A stretch of 64,000 bases of DNA from Corallococcus sicarius (GTDB taxonomy: Bacteria; Myxococcota; Myxococcia; Myxococcales; Myxococcaceae). Under the pieces are notes generated by a model. It searched no databases, had not been told where the DNA came from, and worked only from the letters and a program-made list of their open reading frames with translations. The DNA lies in assembly GCF_003611735.1 (NCBI RefSeq), contig NZ_RAWG01000006.1, forward strand, positions 16,513 to 80,512, read 5' to 3'. The translations under genes and the position numbers were made by a program. Numbering within the stretch: the first letter of the stretch is position 1; the number at the start of each line of letters is the position of its first letter. Positions 24,780 through 34,012 of the stretch are shown in pieces.

Positions 24780-26797
24780 GGCCGCCTCACCTGCTGCCGC
24801 AAGGTCTCCTTGAGTTGCTGCACTGTCTCGGAGAGGTCGTCCACACCCTGGACGAGTTCTCCAGAAGTCCGGTCCACCACGGAGTCCAGCCGCCGCATGA
24901 CTTCCGTCCACTGGCTGCTCAGGACCTGCGCCTGCCGACTGACAGATTCCTCATAGGTACGAGTCAATCCATTCAGCACCGGGACGACTTGCTCAAGGGC
25001 CTGCCGTTGAGCGTTGAGAAGCGTCTCCTCCTGTTTGACCACGCCCGTCCGTTCCTGGGAGAGCTTCTGGAAGCTACTCGCCGTCTCAATCAGACGCTGG
25101 GCGACCTCCTCCATCCTCGTGGAGACACCGCTTGCCTTGTTGTGGGTTTCGCCAGCGCCCCGCGTTGCCGACACCAACTTCTCCGCAGTTTCGCTCATCT
25201 GCTTCGTTAGAGTGCGCAGCCCCTCTTGCGTTTCGCCCATGACCTTGGCGAACTCCTTGGACTGGGTCTGGAAGCCGCTCATACCCAGTTCGGCCGTGTT
25301 GCGAAGGCCCTCCGCAATATGGTTCAGCGCTCCGGACTGCTGCACAGTGCCTTCCTGAATACCCTGAGTCACCTTGGCGGCAACCCGCACCATTTGCTGA
25401 GAGCTTTCCTGCATTCCCGCGAGCACGTCCTTGAAACTGCCCACGATGCCGGAAACGCTGCCCTCCAGTTGACTGAGCACCTGCTGATTTTTAATCCCGA
25501 GTTCATGCGAGGCGGTCGTCGCTCCGCGGAGCACTTGAGAGACGGCTCTTTCCATGTCATCCCGAACCCGATCAAAGCTCCCAACGAGTTCGGACACCTT
25601 CTCACCAAGGGCTTCGACGGCGCGCTGATTCTCGCTGCCCCACTGGCGTGCATTGTTCCCAAGGGCCTGGGTCATCACCTCAAACTGCTTTTCCAACCTT
25701 GGAAGAACATCCACGAGCCCTGCCATCTGGCGGGCCATGTCCTGTGACTGAGAATGGAACCCACCAGACACCGTGTCTCGAAGCTGTTCGAGAATACGGC
25801 CCAGATCGTGTTCCTGCTTTCCCGCGACTGATTTCTGGATGGCATCTAGGTACTGTCGGACCAAGGCCATCTCTTGCTGGAGCGCCGAGGTAAAGCCAGA
25901 AGCGATGGTTCTCTGCAGGTCTGCGGCGATGTCCCGAACGGCCTTCTCGACCGCGGTCAACTGCCGGGTAATAACATCGCCAACCTGCTCTTTCATCATC
26001 GTTCCGAAGTGGGTCCTAACCTCTACGCCAATATCCTGGATGGATACCTCCACGCTCTCCAGATGCTGGAGCTGGTCAGAGAGTTCCCGGCGGGTCTGTA
26101 TAATTTCGCCCCTGAGTTCCCCCAAAGCATCCTTGCTGGCCGCAGCTAGTGAAATCTCATGCGCATCCAACGTCCGGGTGGTGCGCTCGAAGCTCGCACG
26201 CATTGCGTCCAGGCTGCTCAGCAGCTTCTTTTCTAGGGATGCGGCAACTGCCTGGAAGACGAATGACCCCAGGAGCCCTGTGGCAGAAACAAAGAACTTC
26301 GCCCCCATCTTGCCAATAGCCTGGGAAAGCAAATCCGCCTGCGACGCTCCCCCTGCGAAAGTACTACTCAATGCCTCTTGAACCGGTCCCACCAATACAA
26401 GGCCCAGCAGCCCAAATGTCATAACCAGGGCGATGCCCGTCAGGTTCCCTCCAAGTCCATGCCCGAAGGAGTGACGGAACAGAGCTCGGGAGGTTTCGCG
26501 AAGCTCTCGCGAGGGAGATGACCTCATGAGGACGAGTCCCGGGACCTCCTGCTTCCCAGGAGGGAACACGAGCTGCTCACGAACAGCACGCCACAGGGCG
26601 CGTCCCGCATCACTGGAATCAGGCTCCTGTCGCCGGCCGGCAAGCAAAGCCTCCAGGTTCGCCTCCACAACATGGATGGCTTGAGCAAGCCTGCGCCACC
26701 GCCATACGGCACCCCCTATCGATACAAGCACCAACGCCAAAACAAAAACAATTGGGATTACCAGCGACTCATCTTGTAATACAGAATTATAATTCAT
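24776..26797 (-). CDS. zorA: Zorya protein ZorA (MotA-like with long helical tail)
   Basis: The 673-residue protein has three hydrophobic segments: residues about 12-33, 118-138 and 165-186. The last two (LTGIALVMTFGLLGLVLVG, FFVSATGLLGSFVFQAVAAS) match the MotA/TolQ/ExbB proton-channel fold. Residues 190-673 are almost all helical, with heptad-like spacing and little Pro, forming the long cytoplasmic tail thought to pass the signal from the motor to the effectors. Its ATG overlaps the zorD stop (ATGA, 26794-26797) and its stop overlaps zorB. The 480-residue tail is typical of ZorA. Confidence 0.93.
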   Translation of the reverse strand: MNYNSVLQDESLVIPIVFVLALVLVSIGGAVWRWRRLAQAIHVVEANLEALLAGRRQEPDSSDAGRALWRAVREQLVFPPGKQEVPGLVLMRSSPSRELRETSRALFRHSFGHGLGGNLTGIALVMTFGLLGLVLVGPVQEALSSTFAGGASQADLLSQAIGKMGAKFFVSATGLLGSFVFQAVAASLEKKLLSSLDAMRASFERTTRTLDAHEISLAAASKDALGELRGEIIQTRRELSDQLQHLESVEVSIQDIGVEVRTHFGTMMKEQVGDVITRQLTAVEKAVRDIAADLQRTIASGFTSALQQEMALVRQYLDAIQKSVAGKQEHDLGRILEQLRDTVSGGFHSQSQDMARQMAGLVDVLPRLEKQFEVMTQALGNNARQWGSENQRAVEALGEKVSELVGSFDRVRDDMERAVSQVLRGATTASHELGIKNQQVLSQLEGSVSGIVGSFKDVLAGMQESSQQMVRVAAKVTQGIQEGTVQQSGALNHIAEGLRNTAELGMSGFQTQSKEFAKVMGETQEGLRTLTKQMSETAEKLVSATRGAGETHNKASGVSTRMEEVAQRLIETASSFQKLSQERTGVVKQEETLLNAQRQALEQVVPVLNGLTRTYEESVSRQAQVLSSQWTEVMRRLDSVVDRTSGELVQGVDDLSETVQQLKETLRQQVRRP

Positions 26798-29652
26798 AGC
26801 CCAACCCCCTCTTGAAAAACGCCTGCGTACTGCTGTGCATCATCAGGATTGGGTGACAGGAAGTCGTGAGCCAGCCCGCGCTTGCGCTCGACGAGTTCGT
26901 GAAGCCGCAGGTCGAAACCCGCGTCTACCCGCCCCTGGCGGTGGAGCAATGGATAGTACACATGGACAGGCCGGACCTGACCGATGCGGTGAGCACGGTC
27001 CGTGGCTTGGTCCTCCTTCGCGGGATTCCACCAGCGTCCATAGTGGATGACGTGATTCGCGGCGACGATGTTCAGCCCGGCTCCCGCAGCCAGGGGGCTC
27101 AAGAGAAGGACCTGGAACCCCTTCGCGCGCGAGAACTCGTCGATGGACTGCAGCGCCACACGGCGGTTCTCTGGCTCCCCATTAATGATGGGGACGTGGC
27201 CCAACCGGAACTTCTCTTTGATGAGCCGGGCCATCAGTTCCTGCATGGCACGGGAGAGGACGAAGACCAGGGCCTTCTCCGGAACACCACTGCCCTGGCT
27301 CTCCACGCGCTCCAACAGTTCAAGGCAGAGCCGTGTCTTCGGGCTCTCGCGAAGAGCAGTCTGCACTGACATTCCCCGTGCATCCGAAAGCAATGCTGGG
27401 TGTTGGTAGAGCTTTTGCAAAGCCGCCAAAGCCCAGAATGCCCCACGCTTCGGCGCCTGCTGGGCGATGAGCCGCTCCTGCTCCTCCTGGAGCGCCGTCA
27501 TCTCTACGGAGTTGCGCTGGTAGAGTTTCGGGGGAAGATCCTTGAGGGCCTGTGCCTTCTCACGCCGCAGGAGCGTGCTCTGAGCGGAGGGATACCTCAA
27601 CCGGAGCCGAAGGCTCGCCGCGCCGTGCTCGCCACCATGTTGCTCGCGGAATGAGGCGCGCACACCAAAGACGCGTGGTTCCCGGCTCTGGATCGCGTCG
27701 TAGAGGGCCCAGACATCGAACAATTCATTCTCGACTGGGGTACCTGTCAGGGCAATTGCGAAGGACCGCTTGAGCGCACGGGCTGCGCGAGAGCGCAACG
27801 TGTCTGGATTCTTGAGATTGTGTGCCTCATCGAAGACGACGACATCGAAGTCTACCTTCAGCAAGGAGCGCTGGTATGCGCCGAGCGTCTCATAGTTGGT
27901 GAGAATCATCCGCTGACGCGCAAGAAAATCGGTGTTGAGCCCTTCTCCGCGTTTGACCGCCCGAAGTTCCGGTCCGTGCAAAATGAAAGGCTCCGGCCAG
28001 AGGTCCTCCTGGAAGAAGCGGGCGAGTTCCTGCCTCCAATTGTCGAGCAGGATCGTGGGACAGACCACGAGTTGTGGGCGTTTCCCTCCACCGTCAGCGA
28101 GCAATCGTAGCGTCAGGAGACAAGCGACCTGCAGGGTCTTTCCGAGTCCCATGTCATCGGCGAGCAGGACCCCGGAGGCATTGGACTGAGCATGGCGCCA
28201 CAACCATGCGAGCCCCTCGTTCTGGTGCGGTTTGAGCGTGACGCCGGGGCGCAGCGCGGTGCGAAGGAGGTCCCAGGGAACTGAATTCGACTCTTCCAAA
28301 GCCACATCAGTATCCGCTGGCGTGGCGTTCAACTCACGAACGATTGCGCCTACCTTCCCGCTGGAATGCCGACTTCCATCCGGGTCCATACGGAGTTCAC
28401 CCTCCTCTGGCGGCTGTTCCGACAGCTTGAGTGCCGTGCGCAATTGGCGGCCCAGAGCCTCGCTTGGAAAGAGCTGCTGCCCTCCGATGGTCATGGCCGT
28501 GGTGGGTGCATGCTTCAGCGCCGCATCGTTCCGCGCAAGGACGTCCAGTGCGTCCTCTCGCGAGTGCAGTCTAAATTTCAGGAGCTCCAGCGTGCTCCCT
28601 TGCTCGACGTGGATCGTCAGAGCAAAAGCCTCGGAATCCGCGGGCGGATCGATCCATACAAGTCCGCTCCCTTCCCTTCCTTCTCCTGGCTGCTTTCCCC
28701 GAAGGACTTCAAATCCCGCGACTCGCTGCGAGTACAGAGAGAGATCCAAGATGGAGTCAACGTCCCGTCCCTCGGGAACGAGGAGTGTGGGGTCCTCCAT
28801 CTCTCTCGTTACGTCGCCGACAAGACGACGCTGTAGTGGACGAACTTTCTCAAGTACCTCATCGGCGCCTTCAGGAAGCAACAGCGGTCGGCGGCTGTCA
28901 CTGCCAGCAATCCCCCCTGGCCGCAGGGAGGACAGAGGCAGGGGAGCCTGTGATCCATCCGCGAGAACTGCATAGGACCGCAAGGAGACAACATCGGAGG
29001 TGTCAGGCTCCGGCTCCCAATGCAGACCCACCCGAGTCACCACCTGAGGCTCGAACGTCTTGAGGAAGCCAGCTGCAGTGAACTGGACGCGCCCTCCCAA
29101 CAACTGGGACGCGTCATCCAACATGCCGCGAAGTCGCGCGACCACCGCTAGCTGCTGCTGTGGCGAAGCATGGGTCGCGAGGCGCGCCTCAGAACTGGCC
29201 CAGGCGGCGGTTGGCGTCAGGGGGAACGTCTTGCCGTCCACGGGGGTCACCACCCACGGGATGGCCTCCGATGCCGTCGAGAGCGGCTCGCCTTCAATCC
29301 GGATCTTGTATTGGGCCCTGGTGCCACCGGGAATGCCCACGACGTCACAGCGGATGGACTGCCGTTCAAGCCCGAGCAGGTCCAAGAGCAGGTGCTGCAG
29401 CGAGACCCATTCCTCTCGGAGGCAGTCGCGCTCTTCCGAGTCCCCACCAATATTGGTAGGGCGACCGAGTGCGATCCACTGGTCGCGGGAGAAGAGAACC
29501 CGTTGGCTGTCACACCAGCCCTTCGCCTTCCAATCCTCTAATCTGAGGTGGACGCGGAAGGCGAGTTCCGGAGGGAGGTCGATTAAAGAAATGCACAACT
29601 GGTCCAACTCAATGGACCAGCGCGAAGACGGGGCGCGAGAGCTTGAATTCAC
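26794..29652 (-). CDS. zorD: Zorya type I protein ZorD (SNF2-family helicase)
   Basis: The 952-residue protein ends in a full SNF2 ATPase: DDMGLGKT (Walker A, residues 499-506), FDEAH (608-611), LTGTPVEN (motif III, about 635-642), LSPLAAGAGLN (motif V) and ATDRAHRIGQ (motif VI, 883-892). About 470 residues of N-terminal domain precede it. In described type I Zorya, ZorD is a DNA translocase and nuclease that degrades incoming phage DNA; I see no separate C-terminal nuclease motif here. zorD is first in this operon, whereas it is last in the systems first described. The promoter should lie in 29653-29877. Confidence 0.9.
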   Translation of the reverse strand: MNSSSRAPSSRWSIELDQLCISLIDLPPELAFRVHLRLEDWKAKGWCDSQRVLFSRDQWIALGRPTNIGGDSEERDCLREEWVSLQHLLLDLLGLERQSIRCDVVGIPGGTRAQYKIRIEGEPLSTASEAIPWVVTPVDGKTFPLTPTAAWASSEARLATHASPQQQLAVVARLRGMLDDASQLLGGRVQFTAAGFLKTFEPQVVTRVGLHWEPEPDTSDVVSLRSYAVLADGSQAPLPLSSLRPGGIAGSDSRRPLLLPEGADEVLEKVRPLQRRLVGDVTREMEDPTLLVPEGRDVDSILDLSLYSQRVAGFEVLRGKQPGEGREGSGLVWIDPPADSEAFALTIHVEQGSTLELLKFRLHSREDALDVLARNDAALKHAPTTAMTIGGQQLFPSEALGRQLRTALKLSEQPPEEGELRMDPDGSRHSSGKVGAIVRELNATPADTDVALEESNSVPWDLLRTALRPGVTLKPHQNEGLAWLWRHAQSNASGVLLADDMGLGKTLQVACLLTLRLLADGGGKRPQLVVCPTILLDNWRQELARFFQEDLWPEPFILHGPELRAVKRGEGLNTDFLARQRMILTNYETLGAYQRSLLKVDFDVVVFDEAHNLKNPDTLRSRAARALKRSFAIALTGTPVENELFDVWALYDAIQSREPRVFGVRASFREQHGGEHGAASLRLRLRYPSAQSTLLRREKAQALKDLPPKLYQRNSVEMTALQEEQERLIAQQAPKRGAFWALAALQKLYQHPALLSDARGMSVQTALRESPKTRLCLELLERVESQGSGVPEKALVFVLSRAMQELMARLIKEKFRLGHVPIINGEPENRRVALQSIDEFSRAKGFQVLLLSPLAAGAGLNIVAANHVIHYGRWWNPAKEDQATDRAHRIGQVRPVHVYYPLLHRQGRVDAGFDLRLHELVERKRGLAHDFLSPNPDDAQQYAGVFQEGVGL

Positions 29653-29877
29653 GAACTTGGCAGGGAGTCCTCAGTCGAGACTGACAAGCATTCCAGATTG
29701 CCTGGAGGTTTGAAAGCCCAGGGTAGGAGCGCACTCTCTCTGCGCCTGAGCGCCGCAATCAGAACTCGCGGATAGCGGCTTGGCCCGATGCGGCAACGTG
29801 AGACCACCTAACCCTCTGGGCCCCCCCATGGGGCGACACCGACTGAAGGACGGGGTCCGTTTCCACCAAGCATGTTC

Positions 29878-29887
29878 TACCCGGATA
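29878..29887. promoter_or_regulatory. Upstream operator-like half of a repeated site
   Basis: TACCCGGATA, an imperfect copy of the palindrome at 29905, located just before the -35 element. The two sites are 27 bases apart start to start and flank the -35 element, as expected for a repressor site pair. Confidence 0.4.
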
Positions 29888-29890
29888 GAA

Positions 29891-29918
29891 TTGACGCCTA
29901 TTTATACCCGGGTAATAT
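29891..29918 (+). promoter_or_regulatory. Sigma70-type promoter of DUF2239 gene (leaderless)
   Basis: TTGACG (29891-29896) and TAATAT (29913-29918) are separated by 16 bases. The ATG at 29925 starts 6 bases after the -10 box and no Shine-Dalgarno sequence lies between, so the transcript most likely begins at the start codon. Confidence 0.65.
29905..29914. promoter_or_regulatory. Palindrome over the spacer and -10 edge
   Basis: TACCCGGGTA is a perfect 10-base palindrome that overlaps the first bases of the -10 box of the DUF2239 promoter; a related TACCCGGATA lies at 29878. The placement is that of a repressor operator. No regulator gene is adjacent, so the binding protein is unknown. Confidence 0.5.
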
Positions 29919-29924
29919 CTGCCC

Positions 29925-30518
29925 ATGCCTTCCCCATCTGACTGCTGGACCGCCTTCGCGGGACAGCGCCTCCTCGCCTCCGGTCCTCCGTCCGAGGTCG
30001 TCACCGCGGCCCGCCGCGCGCTCGACGCTGGGGAACCCGAGTCCCTCCTGCTGTTCGATGACGCCACGGGCCGTCAGGTCGACTTCCACCTGCGCGGCTC
30101 GCTGGAGGAGGTGCTCGCCCGCCTCCAGCCAGCGCCAGAGCCTGCGGCGGAAGCCTCCGAGTCCCGCGGCCCCGGACGTCCGAAGCTGGGCGTGGTGGCC
30201 CGCGAGGTGACGCTGCTGCCCCGGCATTGGGAGTGGCTGGCCACCCAGCCGGGCGGCGCCTCCGTGGCGCTGCGCAAGCTGGTGGAGGCTGCCCGCGCGA
30301 CGCACGGCGATGCCGACCGCGTCCGTCAGGCCCAGGCCGCCGCGGATCGCTTCATGACCACGATGGCCGGCAACGCTCCGGGCTACGAGGAAGCGGCCCG
30401 CGCGCTCTACGCAGGTGACCGCGCCCGCTTCAACAAGTGGACCCGCGCGTGGCCGGACGACATCCGCGACTGCGCACGCCGACTCGCGGCTCCCGCGTTC
30501 ACCAGGGAGGCGCCGTGA
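29925..30518 (+). CDS. DUF2239 family protein
   Basis: The 197-residue protein matches DUF2239: an N-terminal FAGQRLLASGP segment, LLLFDDATGRQVDF, a Pro/Ala/Glu-rich linker, and the core GRPKLGVVAREVTLLPRHW with GGASVALRKLVEAAR. The core resembles a small ribbon-helix-helix-like or DNA-binding fold, but the family has no established function. Its stop overlaps the GTG of the next gene (GTGA), so the two are coupled. The mRNA is probably leaderless, and palindromic sites overlap its promoter. Confidence 0.85.
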   Translation: MPSPSDCWTAFAGQRLLASGPPSEVVTAARRALDAGEPESLLLFDDATGRQVDFHLRGSLEEVLARLQPAPEPAAEASESRGPGRPKLGVVAREVTLLPRHWEWLATQPGGASVALRKLVEAARATHGDADRVRQAQAAADRFMTTMAGNAPGYEEAARALYAGDRARFNKWTRAWPDDIRDCARRLAAPAFTREAP

Positions 30519-31534
30519 GTACACCCGTCAACCGCCAGTGGGTGCTGCGAGCGCGCCCGCTGGATGACGTCTCCGATCGCTGCTTCGAGCTGCGCAAACG
30601 CCCCGTGCCCACGCCCGGCCCCGGTGAAGCGCTCGTGCGCGTCCTCTGGCTGGCCATTGAACCGACGCAGCGCACGTGGCTCAACGCACATGCGACCTAC
30701 ACGCAGCCCGTCGCGCTCGGAGAGGTGATGCGGGGCGCGGGCGTGGGCCAGGTCATCGCCTCCCGGACGGAGCGGCTCGCGGTGGGCGACCACGTGGCGG
30801 GGCTGACGGGCTGGCAGGACTACGTGTTGACCCAAGACGCCGGCCTCTTCGGCTTCAACAAGGTGCCGGACGGCATCGACCCCAAGGCGATGTTGAACCT
30901 CTACGGCGCGAGCGGTCTCACCGCCTGGATTGGCATCACGGACATCGGCCGCACCGCTCCGGGCGAGACCGTCCTCGTGTCTGGCGCCGCGGGCAGCGTC
31001 GGCAGCATCGCGGGGCAGGTGGCCCGACTCCGGGGCTGCCGCGTCATCGGCATCGCGGGCGGACCGCGCAAGTGCGACTGGGTCACCCGGGTCGCCGGGT
31101 TCGACGCGTGCATCGACTACAAGTCCGAGGACGTGCGAGCTCGCCTTCGAGAACTCGCGCCGCAGGGTGTGCATGTCGTCTTCGACAACGTGGGCGGTCC
31201 GGTGCTGGAGGCCGCGTTGGACCACCTCGCTCGCGGTGCGCGGGTGGTGCTCAACGGATCCATCGCGTCGGGCTACAAGGACAACAGCTACGGCGTCGCG
31301 CCTCGCAATTACATGCAGCTCGCCTTCCAGCGGGCGAGGATGGAAGGCTTCATCTTCCTCGACCACGTCTCGCGCTTCCCAGAGGCCTTCCGCGAGCTGT
31401 CCACCTGGGCCGCCAGCGGGCAGCTCCTCTGCGCCGAGACCGTCGCTGAAGGACTGGAACAGGCGCCCATGGCCTTGCAGGGCCTGTTCGAAGGGAACAA
31501 CCTGGGCAAGCAGCTGGTTCGCATCGCCACCTGA
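30515..31534 (+). CDS. NADP-dependent MDR oxidoreductase (leukotriene B4 dehydrogenase-like)
   Basis: The 339-residue protein is a zinc-independent medium-chain reductase. Its N-terminal half has RPVPTPGPGEALVRVLWLAI and a GroES-like fold. The cofactor loop is VLVSGAAGSVGSIAGQVARLRG at about residues 151-172, and VFDNVGGPVLEAAL follows. The family reduces alpha,beta-unsaturated ketones with NADPH. The GTG at 30515 overlaps the DUF2239 stop and has AGGGAGG upstream, which excludes longer starts. Coupling with DUF2239 suggests a shared response to a toxic aldehyde, ketone or quinone-like compound (inferred). Confidence 0.9.
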   Translation: MSTPVNRQWVLRARPLDDVSDRCFELRKRPVPTPGPGEALVRVLWLAIEPTQRTWLNAHATYTQPVALGEVMRGAGVGQVIASRTERLAVGDHVAGLTGWQDYVLTQDAGLFGFNKVPDGIDPKAMLNLYGASGLTAWIGITDIGRTAPGETVLVSGAAGSVGSIAGQVARLRGCRVIGIAGGPRKCDWVTRVAGFDACIDYKSEDVRARLRELAPQGVHVVFDNVGGPVLEAALDHLARGARVVLNGSIASGYKDNSYGVAPRNYMQLAFQRARMEGFIFLDHVSRFPEAFRELSTWAASGQLLCAETVAEGLEQAPMALQGLFEGNNLGKQLVRIAT

Positions 31535-31560
31535 GTCCCCCACCCCGCAGGGAGCCGCGG

Positions 31561-32019
31561 ATGAACTTCCAGACCACGCTGACCGCCGTCCTCGCTGTCG
31601 CCGCGAGCGCCACTGCTGAAGCCCGCGACCCCGCGCAGGACGAACGCGACCTGCTCAGGGTCGAAGCGGCCCTCTGCCGCGCCTTCGAAGCCGGCGACGC
31701 CGACACCCTGCGCAAGAGCCTGGACAAGAAGTTCACGCTCACGGACTCGCAGGGCACCGTGACGAACTTCGACCAGAACCTCGCGGAGGTGTCCAAGAGA
31801 GACCCCGTCTACGAGGTCTTCAAGAACCACCACCAGAAGGTCGTCCTGTACGGCGACGCCGCCGTCGTCACCGGCATCACCACCCTCAAGGGCCACTCCG
31901 GCAAGGTGCAATTCGCGGGCGACTTCCAGTTCACCGACACCTGGGTCTACCGCGAAGGCCAGTGGAAGCTCGCCGCGAGCCACGTGACGAAACTGTCCAA
32001 GCCCGCCGCCGCCCCCTGA
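31561..32019 (+). CDS. Exported SnoaL/NTF2-like (DUF4440) protein
   Basis: The 152-residue protein has a short signal peptide (LTAVLAVAASATAEA) and a DUF4440/SnoaL-like fold: an N-terminal helix with AALCRAFEAGDADTLRKSLD, then strands ending in WVYREGQWKLAASHVTKL. Family members bind small molecules or act as steroid isomerase-like enzymes; no catalytic set is obvious here. It lies 26 bases after the MDR gene and may be the last gene of that operon. Confidence 0.82.
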   Translation: MNFQTTLTAVLAVAASATAEARDPAQDERDLLRVEAALCRAFEAGDADTLRKSLDKKFTLTDSQGTVTNFDQNLAEVSKRDPVYEVFKNHHQKVVLYGDAAVVTGITTLKGHSGKVQFAGDFQFTDTWVYREGQWKLAASHVTKLSKPAAAP

Positions 32020-32033
32020 GCCGCATCCACGCG

Positions 32034-33470
32034 TCAGGCCCCACCCGACGCCGCGGCAATACAGGCGCCCAGGCGCCGCAATCCCTCCGCGATGCGCGAG
32101 GTCGGTATCGCGCCATAGCCGAGCACCAGGCCCGCCTTCGCGCGAGGCCCGGCGCAGTAGCGTGAGAGCGTGAAGAGCCCGACGCCCGCCGCATGGGCCC
32201 GCACCACGGCCTCCCGCTCCAGCTTCAGGCCTCCCCGCCGGAACGTCGCGCTCAGGTGCAGGCCCGCCATGGATGGCAGGGGTTGAAGCCAGTCACCGCA
32301 GTGGCGCGTCAGGCCTTCCAGGACGCGCTCGTGCCGCTCCTCGTACTCCCGCCGCATCTTGCGGATGTGCCGCGCGAGCAGCCCTCCGTCGATGAAGCGC
32401 GCGAGCGCCGCCTGCGCTGGAAGCTGGCTGTGCCAGTCCATCACGCGCTTGGCCCACCGCAGCTCCCGCTGGAGCGACGGCGGCGCGATGAGGAAACCCA
32501 GCCGCAGCACCGGCAGCATCACCTTCGAGAACGACCCCACGTAGAGGACGCGGCCGGAGCGATCCAACCCATGCAGCGTCTCCAGGGGCCGGCCACCGAA
32601 GCGGAACTCGCTGTCGTAGTCGTCTTCAATGATGACCGCGTCCCGCTGCTTCGCCCAGTCGAGCAGCGCGCTCCGCCGGGCCGGGGACATGGGCATGCCC
32701 AGCGGGAACTGATGGGACGGCGTGACGTACACGAGGCGCGCGGAGTCCGGCAGCGCGCGAACGTCGAGCCCCTCCGCGTCCACGGGGACGGGGACGACGC
32801 GCGCGCCCAGGGACTGGAACAACAGCCGCGCGGGCGGATAGCCCGGGTCCTCCACCGCGACGCAGTCCCCCGGTTCGAGGAGCACCCGTCCCACGAGGTC
32901 GAGCGCCTGCTGCGCCCCATGCGTGATGAGGACGTCGTCGGCCTCCGCGTGGACGCCCCGCGCGACGCCCACGTGCCGGGCCACTGCTTCACGCAGCCCC
33001 GCGTGCCCCGCCGCTTCGGCATACCCTTCGGACAGCGTGGCGGCCCGGAGCTGGCGCGCCACCAGCCTGCGCCACGTCTCGAAGGGGAAGTGCGAGGCAT
33101 CCGGAATGCCGATGCGGAAATCGTAGGCGGTGGGAGCCAGGAGCACGGGCTCCCCGGGCAGCTCGCGCCAGAAGGCCCGGGCGCGCAGGCGCACCCCGGG
33201 GGCCGCTTCCGCTCGACCGCGCCGCGAGGATGGCTCGCCCTGGACGAAGCTGCCCGCGCGCGTCCGCCCTTCCAGGAGCCCCTCGGCGGTGAGCCACTCG
33301 TAGGCCACGCCCACGGTGTTGCGGGACACGTCCAGGCGCAGCGCCAGCTCCCGGGTGGGCGGCAGCCGCTCCCCGCGTCGCAGGCGCCCATCGAGGATGG
33401 CCGCGCGCAGCTCGCGGTAGATCTGCCCGGACAGGTCCCGGCGGCCCTGGAGGGTCACGTGGAAATCCAT
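32034..33470 (-). CDS. MocR-family regulator (GntR HTH fused to class I aminotransferase)
   Basis: The 478-residue protein has an N-terminal GntR winged helix (residues about 10-75: LSGQIYRELRAAILDGRL, SRNTVGVAYEWLTAEGLL) and a C-terminal PLP aminotransferase-like domain. That domain has ITHGAQQALDLVGRVLLEPG, VYVTPSHQFPLG and the PLP-lysine motif GSFSKVMLP. MocR proteins use PLP adducts to control amino acid, polyamine or vitamin B6 genes. The ATG at 33470 is preferred, with an alternative 15 bases upstream. It is divergent from the cupin gene at 33554, its likely target. Confidence 0.9.
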   Translation of the reverse strand: MDFHVTLQGRRDLSGQIYRELRAAILDGRLRRGERLPPTRELALRLDVSRNTVGVAYEWLTAEGLLEGRTRAGSFVQGEPSSRRGRAEAAPGVRLRARAFWRELPGEPVLLAPTAYDFRIGIPDASHFPFETWRRLVARQLRAATLSEGYAEAAGHAGLREAVARHVGVARGVHAEADDVLITHGAQQALDLVGRVLLEPGDCVAVEDPGYPPARLLFQSLGARVVPVPVDAEGLDVRALPDSARLVYVTPSHQFPLGMPMSPARRSALLDWAKQRDAVIIEDDYDSEFRFGGRPLETLHGLDRSGRVLYVGSFSKVMLPVLRLGFLIAPPSLQRELRWAKRVMDWHSQLPAQAALARFIDGGLLARHIRKMRREYEERHERVLEGLTRHCGDWLQPLPSMAGLHLSATFRRGGLKLEREAVVRAHAAGVGLFTLSRYCAGPRAKAGLVLGYGAIPTSRIAEGLRRLGACIAAASGGA

Positions 33471-33553
33471 GCCCGATGCTCCCATGGATTGGCCCAATGG
33501 AAATCGTCAATCCTGGCCCTCCCACGGGTCCAGCAGGAAGGCATCCTGCCCCC

Positions 33554-34012
33554 ATGACCGCCTCCACCCTCCTCGCGTCCCTCCCCGTCGACTCCGAACG
33601 CATCCCGTGGATCCCCATGGAGTCTCCGGGCCTCTCGTACAAGCCGCTCCGCTTCTTCCGCGACGGGAGCGGCTGGGTGTACCTGTTCCGGCTGGAGCCC
33701 GGCACCCATATCCCGCGCCACCGTCACACCGGCGAGGTGCACGCCTTCAACCTCGCGGGCCGTCGCCAGCTCCTCGACACCGGAGAGGTGGTGGGCCCCG
33801 GCGGCTACGTCTACGAACCGCAGGGCAACGTCGACAGCTGGAAGGTGGTGGGCGAGGAGCCGGTGGTCCTGCTCATCAACGTCCGCGGCGGGATTGAGTA
33901 CCTGGGTGAGGACGGCCAGGTCCTCCGCTCCGCGATGCCCGCCGACCGGCTGGAGAGCTACCGGCGCTGGTGCCAGGAGAACGGCGCGGAGTTCCTGGCG
34001 ACCTGCGAGTGA
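33554..34012 (+). CDS. Cupin-domain protein (dihydroxyacetophenone dioxygenase/ChrR-like)
   Basis: The 152-residue protein has a single cupin with metal ligands in [16 protein letters not shown] (His-x-His, Glu, His) and a second cupin motif in [16 protein letters not shown]. The family includes 2,4'-dihydroxyacetophenone dioxygenase and the ChrR-like sensor cupins. Upstream AGGAAGG lies 12 bases before the ATG. It is divergent from a MocR regulator, which probably controls it. The substrate is not known. Confidence 0.8.
   Translation: MTASTLLASLPVDSERIPWIPMESPGLSYKPLRFFRDGSGWVYLFRLEPGTHIPRHRHTGEVHAFNLAGRRQLLDTGEVVGPGGYVYEPQGNVDSWKVVGEEPVVLLINVRGGIEYLGEDGQVLRSAMPADRLESYRRWCQENGAEFLATCE

Noticed and set aside
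22600..29760. Short AGCGCCGC match at both edges of the Zorya cassette as an attachment repeat
   Set aside because: Eight bases are expected by chance in DNA this GC-rich; no integrase is nearby.
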